Shown here: positions 1 through 7,769 of the stretch, in pieces
Layout of the letters: the number at the start of each line of letters is the position of its first letter
Numbering within the stretch: position 1 is the first letter of the stretch
From: Calocera cornea HHB12733
Lineage: Eukaryota; Basidiomycota; Dacrymycetes; Dacrymycetales; Dacrymycetaceae
Direction of reading: 5' to 3'
Assembly (NCBI GenBank): GCA_001632435.1
Contig: KV424003.1
Coordinates: 1-25,927 of the forward strand
Length of the DNA: 25,927 bases
Translations under genes and position numbers: made by a program
The notes under the pieces: model-generated
Databases searched by the model: none
Told to the model about the DNA's origin: nothing
Seen by the model: the letters and a program-made list of their open reading frames with translations, nothing else

Positions 1-155
1 GGGAGGACGGATGTGATGACCAGGCTTTCTCACAAGACTATGGAGATTCCTCAGAGATCAGATCTAAGGAGAAGCTACCGAAGCTACCAAAGTTTATATA
101 CGAGTATACGATCACAGCCTCAGCTTCTCCCGAAACGCCGAGGTGAGACCCAACA
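1..155 (-). repeat. possible LTR remnant of a copia-type element (weak)
   Basis: On the minus strand the stretch beginning at 155 reads TGTTGGG, a start typical of copia-type LTRs, and contains a TATATAA-like box (plus-strand 94-100). It lies downstream of the gag fragment in the same orientation, where a 3' LTR would be. The window edge cuts it off, no second LTR copy or terminal CA can be seen, and the sequence just before it is not a convincing polypurine tract. A 9-bp direct repeat (GAAGCTACC twice, 71-88) lies inside. This could equally be unrelated non-coding DNA. Confidence 0.25.
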
Positions 156-166
156 CTGCCCAGGAC

Positions 167-203
167 ACAGCCGAGGCATAGCCCGCACAGCCGAAGCATA
201 GCC
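167..203. repeat. two-copy 20-bp tandem repeat
   Basis: ACAGCCGAGGCATAGCC at 167-183 recurs at 187-203 with a single G/A difference, so the unit is 20 bp. It lies between the gag fragment and the putative LTR. Confidence 0.7.
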
Positions 204-360
204 GAGTGGGCACTGCCTTACCTAAGCCTGTACCAAGTATCCAAAGGTTTATGCCAAAGGTATGACTTTGTAACCGAAGACCTGAATGCGGAGCCGAGTT
301 CTGGGGAACTGTCGAAGGTGGTCGAAGGTGTCCGAGTGTTGCGAGATCGTGCCCGAGTTG

Positions 361-621
361 GCCGAACTTGGTGTCCCCTGACAACTGACTCGGGTCAATC
401 GTCAAGCCAATGATGAGAAAGGCTTTATCGGCATGTTGGTCCCATTCATCTCCACTGCTCTTATCGGAATCGGGTGGCCGAGGAGTCTTGCCCATGGTTA
501 TCTCCCAGCATCCATACTGCCGTAGCACCAGCTCGATTGCAAACTTCCAGTCATGATAGTTTGAGCCGGTGAGCTTGGGAATGGTGTGAACCAGGTTGCC
601 AGATACAGTGGGAGTAGCCAT
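361..621 (-). mobile_element. truncated copia-type gag fragment (N-terminal part only)
   Basis: The reading frame starting at the ATG at 621 encodes about 85 residues that look like the N-terminus of fungal/plant Ty1-copia Gag (DUF4219/UBN2 type): a PKLTGSNYHDWKFAIE segment, a Trp-containing helix around YGCWEITMG, and an acidic Asp/Glu-Trp-Asp segment followed by AFLIIGLTI. After about position 361 the frame stays open to 112, but the translation no longer resembles Gag (Pro/Ser/Gly-rich, low complexity). No zinc knuckle, protease, integrase or reverse transcriptase is present nearby. I read this as a deleted, non-functional copy, unable to move by itself. The family assignment is from recognition of the motif, not a search. 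Confidence 0.6.
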
Positions 622-1343
622 GGTATAAGACTAGTCGCTTTGGTATAGGTAAAGCGGAACCTGACGCGTTTGTGATAAGAAAACCGGAGCAGGAGGGGAC
701 AGCACGGATCGCGTTTGGCAGTTGACAGGGGTCACTTGTCGGTTGCAAACGCGTAAGGCAGGTAGGTACAGGATAGGTAGCTATTTAAACTAATGCCAGG
801 GCGCACGGACCTCTCGCACGGGCCAGGTCCCTCATCACCACTTTGTAGCAACTAAACTTCCTCCACACGTTGCGACCTCTTGTTGACACAACTCTCCACC
901 ACTGCAATCCCTTTGAGACCGAGAAGTTGCACAATCCTCCACGCTCTGAGAATGCTGCCCGATCCTGCGCAGGAAGAAAGGCTACAGGGATGCATGTTAC
1001 AGTGTGAAACACATAGAGAGAACAGACGCAACAACCCGCTTCTTAGGTTGTGCCGTGGAGACTGACTCGTGGGTAAGGCCGAAGAGCAACTTGCGCGGGC
1101 GACAGCGGAAGACTGGCACAGCGCCGCACAGCCGTTCGGCGACGGCAAGGGAAGGGACCGTCTCCAGGCGGGAGCAACTGAATGAGAGCCTTCTTTGATC
1201 GAATTTAGAATAAGGAAGGGGGCGTCGTGCGTCAGTGGATAAGTTATACTGTACATATGAAAGGTATGTACATCGAGAAGTCCAAGTGATCGGAGCGATC
1301 CTAGCACGATATGCGACGGAGACGTCCATACCACTCCCAGAGC
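622..1343. other. intergenic; no gene seen
   Basis: Open frames here are short, overlap one another on both strands and show no recognisable motif. The region would hold the promoter side of the gag fragment and the 3' side of gene A. The only structure noted is a 7-bp perfect inverted repeat, GTACATA at 1251-1257 and TATGTAC at 1265-1271, with a 7-nt loop. It lies about 70-90 bp past the gene A stop codon and could be part of its 3' UTR or terminator region. Confidence 0.5.
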
Positions 1344-2183
1344 CTATAGGCCAGCCGTCCCAAACACCAGCGCGGCAAAAGCAGCGATCCCGACCGCCCA
1401 AAGCACAGCTGGAGGCGCCTCACTCCGGCCTAGTGCGCTTGAGCCGACCGGCCCGGTTGGCAAGGCTGTCGCAGAGCTGAGCGTGCCCGACGCCCCGCAG
1501 CTCCCGTTCCCCTGCGATACCGCCATGAAGGGCGTGACGACCAGGCTCTTGCCGGTGGGGTCGTCTGGCTTGCTAAACGCAAAGAAGACGTCTGTGCCTG
1601 CGCTGACGGGGAGGCTCCAGCTGAGCGTGTTAGACACCGAAGCGTTTAGGGTCGTCCGGTGGCTCTGGCCGAGCGGGACGATGGTGTCCACATTGATCGG
1701 CCCAGAGAGGGAACCGTTGTGCGTCGCTGTAACCGTTCCGCAGGCTATGACGCTCGAGAAGGCGAAGGATTGGAGGAGCGATGGGTCGCTTGCGTTGCGC
1801 GCGGGCGTGAGCGCGCACCCCGGGAGCGACAGGACGTCAAACACCTGGGACGTGCCTCCCGAACCGAACCCCGTGCTGTCGCTCCCTACCACGATGAGTG
1901 GACGAAACTCGATGGAACTGATGATTATGTCAGCCCCCAGGGGCATGGTCTGGTTGAAGGTGTATGCCTCGGATGCGCCTGTGGACCAGTCGGAGATGTT
2001 GGTTGCCACATCGGAGGAGATGTCGGGCGGGTGCAGGAAGGTGAAGGTGAAAGGGGGGACGCCGTCCGACCAGGAGATTAGTACTGATGTGCATGTCTCA
2101 GGCTGGCGGGCGATGGTGAAGGACCAAGCGTGCGCTGCCACGGCGAACAATGCGAGGAGGAGCATGGCGCTGAAGGGGGGCAT
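1344..2183 (-). CDS. secreted four-cysteine protein A with GPI-like tail (family of eight in this window)
   Basis: Intronless, 279 residues from the ATG at 2183. The open frame extends to 2219, but its first codon is TTG and the next 12 residues are not signal-like, so the ATG is preferred. Residues 1-19 form a signal peptide (LLLALFAVAAHA), followed by the family hallmark WSF. Then come GVPPFTFTFL (41-50), GSDSTGFGSGGTS (100-112), and NVDTIVPLGQS (164-174). The four ectodomain cysteines are at 31, 123, 148 and 229. Several N-x-S/T sequons are present (for example in NISD, NGSLS, NASV). The last ~20 residues are hydrophobic with no basic tail, as in a GPI-attachment signal, so the product is probably anchored to the membrane or wall; this is inferred. 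Function is unknown. It shares a promoter box with B and D. Confidence 0.87.
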   Translation of the reverse strand: MPPFSAMLLLALFAVAAHAWSFTIARQPETCTSVLISWSDGVPPFTFTFLHPPDISSDVATNISDWSTGASEAYTFNQTMPLGADIIISSIEFRPLIVVGSDSTGFGSGGTSQVFDVLSLPGCALTPARNASDPSLLQSFAFSSVIACGTVTATHNGSLSGPINVDTIVPLGQSHRTTLNASVSNTLSWSLPVSAGTDVFFAFSKPDDPTGKSLVVTPFMAVSQGNGSCGASGTLSSATALPTGPVGSSALGRSEAPPAVLWAVGIAAFAALVFGTAGL

Positions 2184-2230
2184 GCTGTTGGGTAAGAGGG
2201 TGTGACCCACTCGGCACAATTGATGTTGCG

Positions 2231-2285
2231 TATTTTATAGTCAACACCCGTCGACCGGCACACAGTCGGCGGTGCATTAAGCGCC
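2231..2285 (-). promoter_or_regulatory. core promoter of gene A: conserved box plus TATAAAA
   Basis: Reading the minus strand, a GCGCTTAATGCACCGCCGA element is followed about 25 bp later by TATAAAATA (plus-strand 2231-2239), and the ATG lies about 50 bp further on. The same box, in the same order and almost the same spacing, occurs before B and D (start of GCTT to end of TATAAAA: 50 bp here, 49 bp in B and D). Conservation among paralogs supports a real promoter; the binding factor is unknown. Confidence 0.75.
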
Positions 2286-3062
2286 CAACCATGCGCGGCA
2301 GCAGGAGGGTCCACATGGCCGGGACAAGGCGGCATGGGAGGTCCCCGGATCGGTGGAGAGGCGTTCTCCCGAAAAGGAGTGCAGCGCCAACGCGCGGTCG
2401 CGTGGTGCTGATGGATATGAGCATATGGATTACGGCCTCATGCTGCGCGTATTTCCGAGACACGAGTCAATCAATTCGGAGGACAAGAAGCCGACAGTGA
2501 GGATATCATAGCGCGGTTCCAGTCAGCACAGTCAGCGCACAGCTTCGCATTGCACTTCCAGTTAGCGGCGATGTTCTGGAGATGAATCAATGTGTATCCA
2601 GAAATTCTAGTGACTGTTGTGCACACGCAGACGGACGCGCTGGACAGCAAGGAAGGAATGAATGAACAAGGCAGGCTGTGTGTGTGTGGGGGGGGGATAG
2701 AATCCCCCCTATCGATCGGGATGTAAGCCACGCGACGATAAGCTCTCGCCCCCACCAGATTGGCATCCCGCCCAGATATCGGCAAGACTCCCGCTGTCAA
2801 CTGTTGTATCTGTAGTGTGTGTAAGGCAAGTCACGAATGTGTGTTGCCTCGTTTCCCCAATCTGTACTCGCGAGTCGCATCCCGCCACGCCTGTACTGGA
2901 ACCGGGGCTTGTTGTTCGTCAACGCTTTCAACCCTGTCCAGAACAGCGTACATAGACGGCGTACTATTGACCGATATTTACTTACAAAACCATATTGATA
3001 CAGTGCGATTTGCTAGAGGCATGCCAGAGGACAGGCTACGGAGACGTGGATCCCCCGAGATG
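2286..3062. other. intergenic between B (3' end) and A (5' end); contains duplicated upstream sequence and a GT/G tract
   Basis: No coding frame here is convincing. The part at about 2430-2555 (minus sense) resembles the region 5909-6019 upstream of gene D: GTGCAATGCGAAGCT versus GTGCAATGCCAAGCT, then a GCTGACT-GAACCG-GCT stretch and a TCGGAAAT block. A GT dinucleotide run and poly-G lead into a perfect 8-bp hairpin, GGGGGGAT at 2691-2698 and ATCCCCCC at 2702-2709 with a 3-nt loop. The remainder up to 3062 is probably 3' flank of B and shows nothing recognisable. Confidence 0.5.
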
Positions 3063-3941
3063 CTACCACCCGACGAGCGCGCTCCCCAGCGCACCAGCAA
3101 CAGCAACTCCGACCGCCCAAAAGGCACTTGTATGTGTCTGCTCCCCGCTCACCCCACTTGTACTGATCGGTCCCGTCGGCAGCGCCGTCGCGGCGCTAAG
3201 CGTGCCGGACGCCCCGCAGCCCCGGTTCCCCTGTTGTACCGTCATGAGCGGGGTGATAATCAAGCTCGAGGCGCTGAGTAGCTCGTTCGGTGTGCTGAAT
3301 GAGAAGAAAACTTCGGTTCCTGCACCGACGGGGAGATTCCAGCTGAGCGTGTTGGAAGCAGAGGCATTCAGCGTCGTCCGGAAGCTCTGGCCGAGGGGGA
3401 CGATCGTGTCCACGTTGATGGTTCCGGAGAGGGAGCCGTTGTGCGTCGCCGTGGCAGTCCCGCAGGCGGTGACGCTCGAGAAGCCTAATGACTTGAGATA
3501 CGACGGGAAGGTAGCGTTGTTCGCGGGGGTGGTGGGGCACCCGGGGAGGACCGGCACCTGCTCGGGCAACACGGTGATCTCCTGGCTCGTCCCGCCCGAG
3601 CCGAACCCGGTCCCGTCGCTCCCCACCACAATGAGTGGGGTGAACTCGTCCTGGGAGATGCCCATCCCGAGCCCGCCGACCGAGGCGGGGTACGCCTTCT
3701 GCTCTGTGTAGGTCACGCTACCGCCCGTGGACTAGAGGTTGCTTGTGTCGGAGGAGGCAGGCGGGTGCAGGAAGGTGAACGTCCAGGGTGGTACACCGTC
3801 AGACCAGGATATCATTATGCCATCGCATGTGTCGGGTTGGCGCTCGATGCTGAAGGACCAGGCGTGCGCTGATACGGCGTACGACGCCAGGAGCAGCAGG
3901 GCGCGTTGCAGAAAGCGGGGTGGGATACGAGAGAGCGACAT
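3063..3941 (-). pseudogene. family copy B, interrupted by a single in-frame TAG
   Basis: A continuous 293-codon frame from the ATG at 3941 to the stop at 3063, broken only by TAG at codon 70 (plus-strand 3732-3734). Both parts are in the same frame and align with gene D throughout: signal peptide (LLLLASYAVSAHA), WSF, GVPPWTFTFLHPP, then after the stop GSDGTGFGSGGTS, NVDTIVPLGQS, the usual cysteines and a hydrophobic GPI-like tail. At the break, D reads Asn-Leu-Ser-Thr-Trp-Ser-Thr, whereas B lacks two codons and has TAG where D has TGG, so the lesion is consistent with one G-to-A change beside a 6-bp length difference. The TATA box and promoter box are intact. Either this is a very young pseudogene, a null allele of the sequenced strain, a stop that is read through, or a sequencing error. 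No intron signals that would remove the TAG were seen. Confidence 0.8.
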
Positions 3942-3990
3942 TCTGGACGGTGGACGGTTGTAGACCGCTCAGCACACATAACGACCGACA

Positions 3991-4042
3991 TTTTATAGAG
4001 AAGGAGTGCCGGCCGGCGGACATCGGCGGTGCAACAAGCGCC
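3991..4042 (-). promoter_or_regulatory. core promoter of copy B: conserved box plus TATAAAA
   Basis: On the minus strand GCGCTTGTTGCACCGCCGA is followed by GCCGGCCGGC and then TATAAAAT (TATAAAA at plus-strand 3991-3997), about 50 bp before the ATG at 3941. The box matches that of A closely and D less closely. Its conservation in front of a broken gene suggests the break is recent. Confidence 0.72.
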
Positions 4043-4460
4043 GAAGATGAGTACACGCGGCAGCAGGAGGCCCCCACACGGCAAGCACGGCAGGAAGGCG
4101 GAGATGCAGCGGTGACTTCGTCGAAGCGGCGCAGTGCCATGGCGCGAGCTGCAAGGTCATCCTTCTGCCGACGACGGTGTGTTCTGATGCAATGTGCAGA
4201 CATGTGGGCGTGAGCAGAGTAAGTAACCTGTGACTGATGCATGGTGGACCAAGGCGGTGCTGAGCGCATCTCCGAGGGAGCAGTCCCGAGCTAATTGCTG
4301 GCATGTGCGCGATGCGGCCACGGAGAAGGCGACAGACATTCGTTATTTGGAATACAAACAATATACAACAAGTAATGCAACAATACACAAGAAATGCCAT
4401 AGTTCGCAAATACATCCCAAACTAAAAGAAAGATGCCATGTATGCGGCCCATTGCCAGGC
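4043..4460. other. intergenic between C (3' end) and B (5' end)
   Basis: About 420 bp of upstream flank of B and 3' flank of C. Small open frames exist on both strands but none has family or known motifs. A CATCAGAAC-containing stretch near 4190 (minus) faintly resembles one at about 6057 upstream of D. Nothing else is seen. Confidence 0.45.
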
Positions 4461-5555
4461 TCAGCTCTCTCTCTCCCCGTCCCCGTCCCCCTCCAGTGGC
4501 TCGTCCCTGTACCCCCTCCCCCAGCTGGCTTTCTCAAACTTCTCCGGCCCCGAGTGCCTCCACGCCGCCAGTCCAATAGCCTGCTGCCTCTGCCGGCGCG
4601 TGCTGCGGTTCCACTGCCTCACCGCGAACAGCGCGAGCGCTGCGAGCAGGAGCGCACCGCATACCCCTCCCACCACGCCGCCCGCTATGCTGCCCGTGTG
4701 GATGGCTGAGAGGTTCGACACGGGCCCGGTGGGAGAGGCCGCGACCGAGTTGGCCGTGCCGGTAGGCAGGGCGATGGATGTGCTGATCGCGCCCATCGCT
4801 TCGCACGTGAAGTTCCCGGCCTGGACGGTCATAAGCTGGCTGACGAGCACGGGCCCGCCCACCTCCGTCCCGAGCACAAACGCGACCTCCGTCCCGGCCG
4901 TGACGTCCACCTGCCAGTTCACATTTCTGTACCAGTCCGCGAGCGACGCGTTCCCTGTTGCGTTCCCGCCGAAGGTGCGGTAGCTCGAGCCGAGAGGGAC
5001 GACCGTGTCCACGGTGATGCGCCCGAACTGATACGGGATCGCAATGCTGTACCAGGCGCTCTGCAGCTCACACTGCGACACGCTGGTCGGGAAGTACTGG
5101 TACGCCTGTAGTGCAGCCGTCTCGTTCGCGAGTGAGGCCTGGAGGCACCCACCCGTCCCGCTCCCCCCAACGACCAGCACGCCCGACGTCCCGCCGGAGC
5201 CGAACCCGCCCGCGTCACTCCCCACCACCACCAATCGCGACCCGGCCGGAAAGATCATGTACCCGCTCTCGGTTACGCTGTCGTTCGCTCCGATCGGGTT
5301 GGGAAGGTCGAGGGTCGTGCTGTACGAGCGACCGACGCCCCAGCTGCTCGCGTTCGAGCCGATACTCGGGATGGAGACGGTGCCGTCGGTAGAGGGAAAC
5401 TGGAGGAAGGTAAATGTATAAGGCGAGGTGCCGCCGGTGATGGTGATGGGGAGGGTCTGGCATTGCACGGGCGTAGAGGGGAGGGTGAATGACCAGGCTG
5501 ATGCCGCTGGGGCAAGCAGGACGGCGCTGAGGGCGCTGAGGACGACGAGGGCCAT
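4461..5555 (-). CDS. single-pass membrane protein C with four-cysteine ectodomain and conserved cytoplasmic tail
   Basis: Intronless, 364 residues, ATG at 5555. Signal peptide 1-20 (ending APAASA), then WSF; GGTSPYTFTFL at 41-51; GSDAGGFGSGGTS at 112-124; VDTVVPLGSSYRT at 182-194. Ectodomain cysteines are at 32, 137, 162 and 251. A Ser/Thr-rich stalk is followed by a glycine-rich helix at about 290-312 (SIAGGVVGG start), a basic stop-transfer segment (WNRSTRRQRQQ) and a 45-residue cytoplasmic tail. The tail carries IGLAAW, then PEKFEKASW and YRDEP, closely matched by protein F. The topology (outside N-terminus, inside C-terminus) is inferred from the charge pattern. Function is unknown; a receptor- or sensor-like role is one possibility. 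It is divergent to gene D, with 721 bp between the two ATGs. No TATA box was found upstream. Confidence 0.87.
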   Translation of the reverse strand: MALVVLSALSAVLLAPAASAWSFTLPSTPVQCQTLPITITGGTSPYTFTFLQFPSTDGTVSIPSIGSNASSWGVGRSYSTTLDLPNPIGANDSVTESGYMIFPAGSRLVVVGSDAGGFGSGGTSGVLVVGGSGTGGCLQASLANETAALQAYQYFPTSVSQCELQSAWYSIAIPYQFGRITVDTVVPLGSSYRTFGGNATGNASLADWYRNVNWQVDVTAGTEVAFVLGTEVGGPVLVSQLMTVQAGNFTCEAMGAISTSIALPTGTANSVAASPTGPVSNLSAIHTGSIAGGVVGGVCGALLLAALALFAVRQWNRSTRRQRQQAIGLAAWRHSGPEKFEKASWGRGYRDEPLEGDGDGERES

Positions 5556-6178
5556 GGCCGGCGAGGACGCTGCGCCATCCGGCTGGAGGCGGCCAGCTCA
5601 GCGGTTATGAGCATTCCATGGTGTGCTTCTGAGCGGAATGAGTATGGATATCGGAATGTGGAGAATGATATCATTCTTGACACTGGGCCTATTGCCGACA
5701 TCTGGCCCGAACACCAATCTGGTGGGGAAGGGAGGGCTTATCGCAGCTCAGGCGCGTATCTTCATCCCGACGATTGGGACTTACGTCTCCTGAATCCTGC
5801 TTTGTTCGTTCCTGTCTCGTTGTTCAGAGCACACCTCGACTCGTGTACAGAGGTCATTGGCGTTCATGGGTCTGATTTCCATCTTCAGAGTATCCTGCCT
5901 AACGTGACGTGCAATGCCAAGCTACATGATGGCTGCGCTGACTCGAACCGTGCTCTAATGGCACCGCTGCCGTCTTGTCTTCGGATCTTCTTTCGGAAAT
6001 GCACGCAGCACAATGCCGTTCCGTCCACACGCCGCCTTTTCCGGTGTCCATGCGTGCTCATCAGAACGCGCCTGGCGATGAGCGACGTGCTGGCTGGTTG
6101 GCGGTGCATCGATTGGGGGTCATCACTTTCTATCTTCACATCCATTTCCGTGCCGGGTCTTCACTACCGCATTCCCCT
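5556..6178. other. shared divergent upstream region of genes C and D
   Basis: This lies between two divergent starts, so it holds both promoters. Frames open here (for example 5607-6239 on the plus strand) end within or beside D's promoter and have no known motif. The segment 5909-6019 resembles 2430-2555 (minus) upstream of gene A, pointing to duplication of upstream DNA along with the genes. Confidence 0.55.
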
Positions 6179-6228
6179 GCTTGATGCAATGCCGATAGCT
6201 GCCGGCGCTTGCTTATCCACTATAAAAG
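6179..6228 (+). promoter_or_regulatory. core promoter of gene D: conserved box plus TATAAAA
   Basis: GCTTGATGCAATGCCGATAG followed by CTGCCGGCG and then TATAAAA at 6221-6227, with the ATG at 6277 about 50 bp on. The order and spacing equal those of A and B, though this copy is more diverged (ATGCCGA where A and B have CCGCCGA). Confidence 0.75.
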
Positions 6229-6276
6229 GCCTGCTGTAGCTGCTGCCAAGCCTCCTACACCATCCTGCCCACCAAC

Positions 6277-7167
6277 ATGCCTGCCAAGCGTACCCCACCC
6301 AGCTTTCTGCAACGCGCCCTCCTGCTGCTGGCGTCGTATGCCGTCTCGGCACACGCTTGGTCCTTCAGCATCGAGCGCCAACCCGAGACATGCATCGGCA
6401 TAATTATATCCTGGTCTGACGGCGTACCGCCCTGGACGTTCACCTTCCTTCACCCGCCCGCCGCCTCCTCCGACATGACCAACCTCTCTACCTGGTCCAC
6501 AGGTGCGAGCGTGACGTATACCGAGCAAAAGGCGTATCCCGCCTCGGTCGGCGGGATGGGGATGGGGATCTCCCAGGCCGAGTTTACCCCGCTCATCGTG
6601 GTGGGGAGCGACGGGACTGGGTTCGGCTCGGGCGGGACGAGCCAGGTGATTGAGGTCCTACCCGAGCAGGCGCCATTCCTCCCCGGGTGCGCGACGACTC
6701 CCCCAAACAACGCTACCTTCCCGTCGTACCTCAAGTCATTCGACTTCTCGAGCGTCACCACCTGCGGAACAGTCACAGCGACACATAACGGCTCTCTATC
6801 CGGGACCATCAATGTGGATACCATCGTCCCCCTCGGCCAGAGCTTCCGGACGACGCTGAATGCCTCAGCGTCCAACATGCTCACCTGGTACCTCCCCACC
6901 ACCGCAGGCACGAACGTCTCATTCGCATTCAGCACGCCAGGCGCGGTGTTCGGCGCAAGCTTGGTGGTCACCCCGCTCATGACCGTACAGCAGGGGGTCG
7001 GAAACTGCGGGGCGTCGGGCACGCTTAGTTCCGCGACGGCTCTGCCGAGCGCAATCCCCTACGGCAGTACGAGTGGGGTAAGAGGGGATAAAGCGCGTGT
7101 AGGTATCCTCTGGGTCTTTGGGCTGGCTACTGCTGTGGCGTTGCCGTTTGGGATGGTCGGGCGCTAA
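6277..7167 (+). CDS. secreted four-cysteine protein D with GPI-like tail
   Basis: Intronless, 296 residues. The first ATG after the TATA box gives a signal peptide (residues about 8-27, LLLLASYAVSAHA) followed by WSF. Family motifs are GVPPWTFTFLHPP at 49-61, GSDGTGFGSGGTS at 110-122 and NVDTIVPLGQSFRT at 179-192. Cysteines are at 39, 138, 163 and 244. After a Ser/Gly-rich stretch and a short charged spacer, residues about 275-295 are hydrophobic and end the protein, as in a GPI signal. It is the closest relative of the broken copy B (the two share long stretches almost unchanged) and lies in opposite orientation to it, with C between them. Function is not known; surface location is inferred. 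Confidence 0.9.
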   Translation: MPAKRTPPSFLQRALLLLASYAVSAHAWSFSIERQPETCIGIIISWSDGVPPWTFTFLHPPAASSDMTNLSTWSTGASVTYTEQKAYPASVGGMGMGISQAEFTPLIVVGSDGTGFGSGGTSQVIEVLPEQAPFLPGCATTPPNNATFPSYLKSFDFSSVTTCGTVTATHNGSLSGTINVDTIVPLGQSFRTTLNASASNMLTWYLPTTAGTNVSFAFSTPGAVFGASLVVTPLMTVQQGVGNCGASGTLSSATALPSAIPYGSTSGVRGDKARVGILWVFGLATAVALPFGMVGR

Positions 7168-7769
7168 CATCTTGAACCCACGAGGCGGCACCGCGTAAGT
7201 CATACGCATACCATTAGCCATCGTCCTAGAGAGTTGAATATATAGATTTTTATACGGTAGTGACGTCCAATTGCTGCGAAACGAGCTGATTAGTCCATGT
7301 GAACACGACTGAGAGAGCCTCGGGCGCAGCACAAGTGCATCAGGACGTAGCGCTCCCTGGTTTTCTTAGACTGGAACGTTGTGGAATTGAACCATCACAG
7401 AAGAGTTTCTCAGGGTAATGCGGGGTCGCACGCGCCTGTCTGTTTCTTCTGCTCCTCAGTGTACCGTGCCTTGGCACCTGTTGTCTCGAAAGAGCCTTCT
7501 GCTGTTGCTGGTGTGAAGAAGGGGGAGGGCGGAACTGTGCTCGTGCGAATTTGGTTTTCGTCTCTCCTGCTACCGCCAGCGCACACTCCACACCGCCTCC
7601 AGCTCGCGGAGTTCCAGAAGCACTCAACTTTCAATGGCACCACCCGAGGCAGAAGCGTGCACAGCAGTCACTGCTATCCATGAATATACCATAATCTCAA
7701 AAACGTCCGCGCCGTCTTAAAGTCAATGCTACGGTGAACTGCGCTGAACCTGCGTTCTGGTCGCCCTTG
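7168..7769. other. intergenic between D (3' end) and E (5' end), with two mini upstream ORFs
   Basis: The first half is 3' flank of D. The second half precedes E. Two very short upstream ORFs occur just before the E start: ATG at 7680 with stop ending 7694 (4 codons plus stop) and ATG at 7725 with stop ending 7736 (3 codons plus stop). Whether they are in the mRNA depends on the transcription start, which I cannot place; no good TATA box is visible. Open frames on the minus strand at 7340-7643 carry no motif and are not called as genes. Confidence 0.45.

Noticed and set aside
1483..2205. Long plus-strand frame (240 codons) opposite gene A, and similar ones opposite B (2995-3711) and D (6450-7022, minus)
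   Set aside because: They mirror the real genes on the opposite strand; their translations lack a signal peptide or known motif, and their similarity to each other follows from the duplication of the sense genes.
3063..3941. Reading copy B as two separate genes or as a gene with an intron over the TAG
   Set aside because: The second part would start at a GTG without a signal peptide; both parts are in one frame, and no donor/acceptor pair around the stop gives a family-length product.
4700..5360. GGTTCGA-like stretches resembling a tRNA B box
   Set aside because: They lie inside gene C and lack a matching A box and cloverleaf; no tRNA gene was found anywhere in the window.
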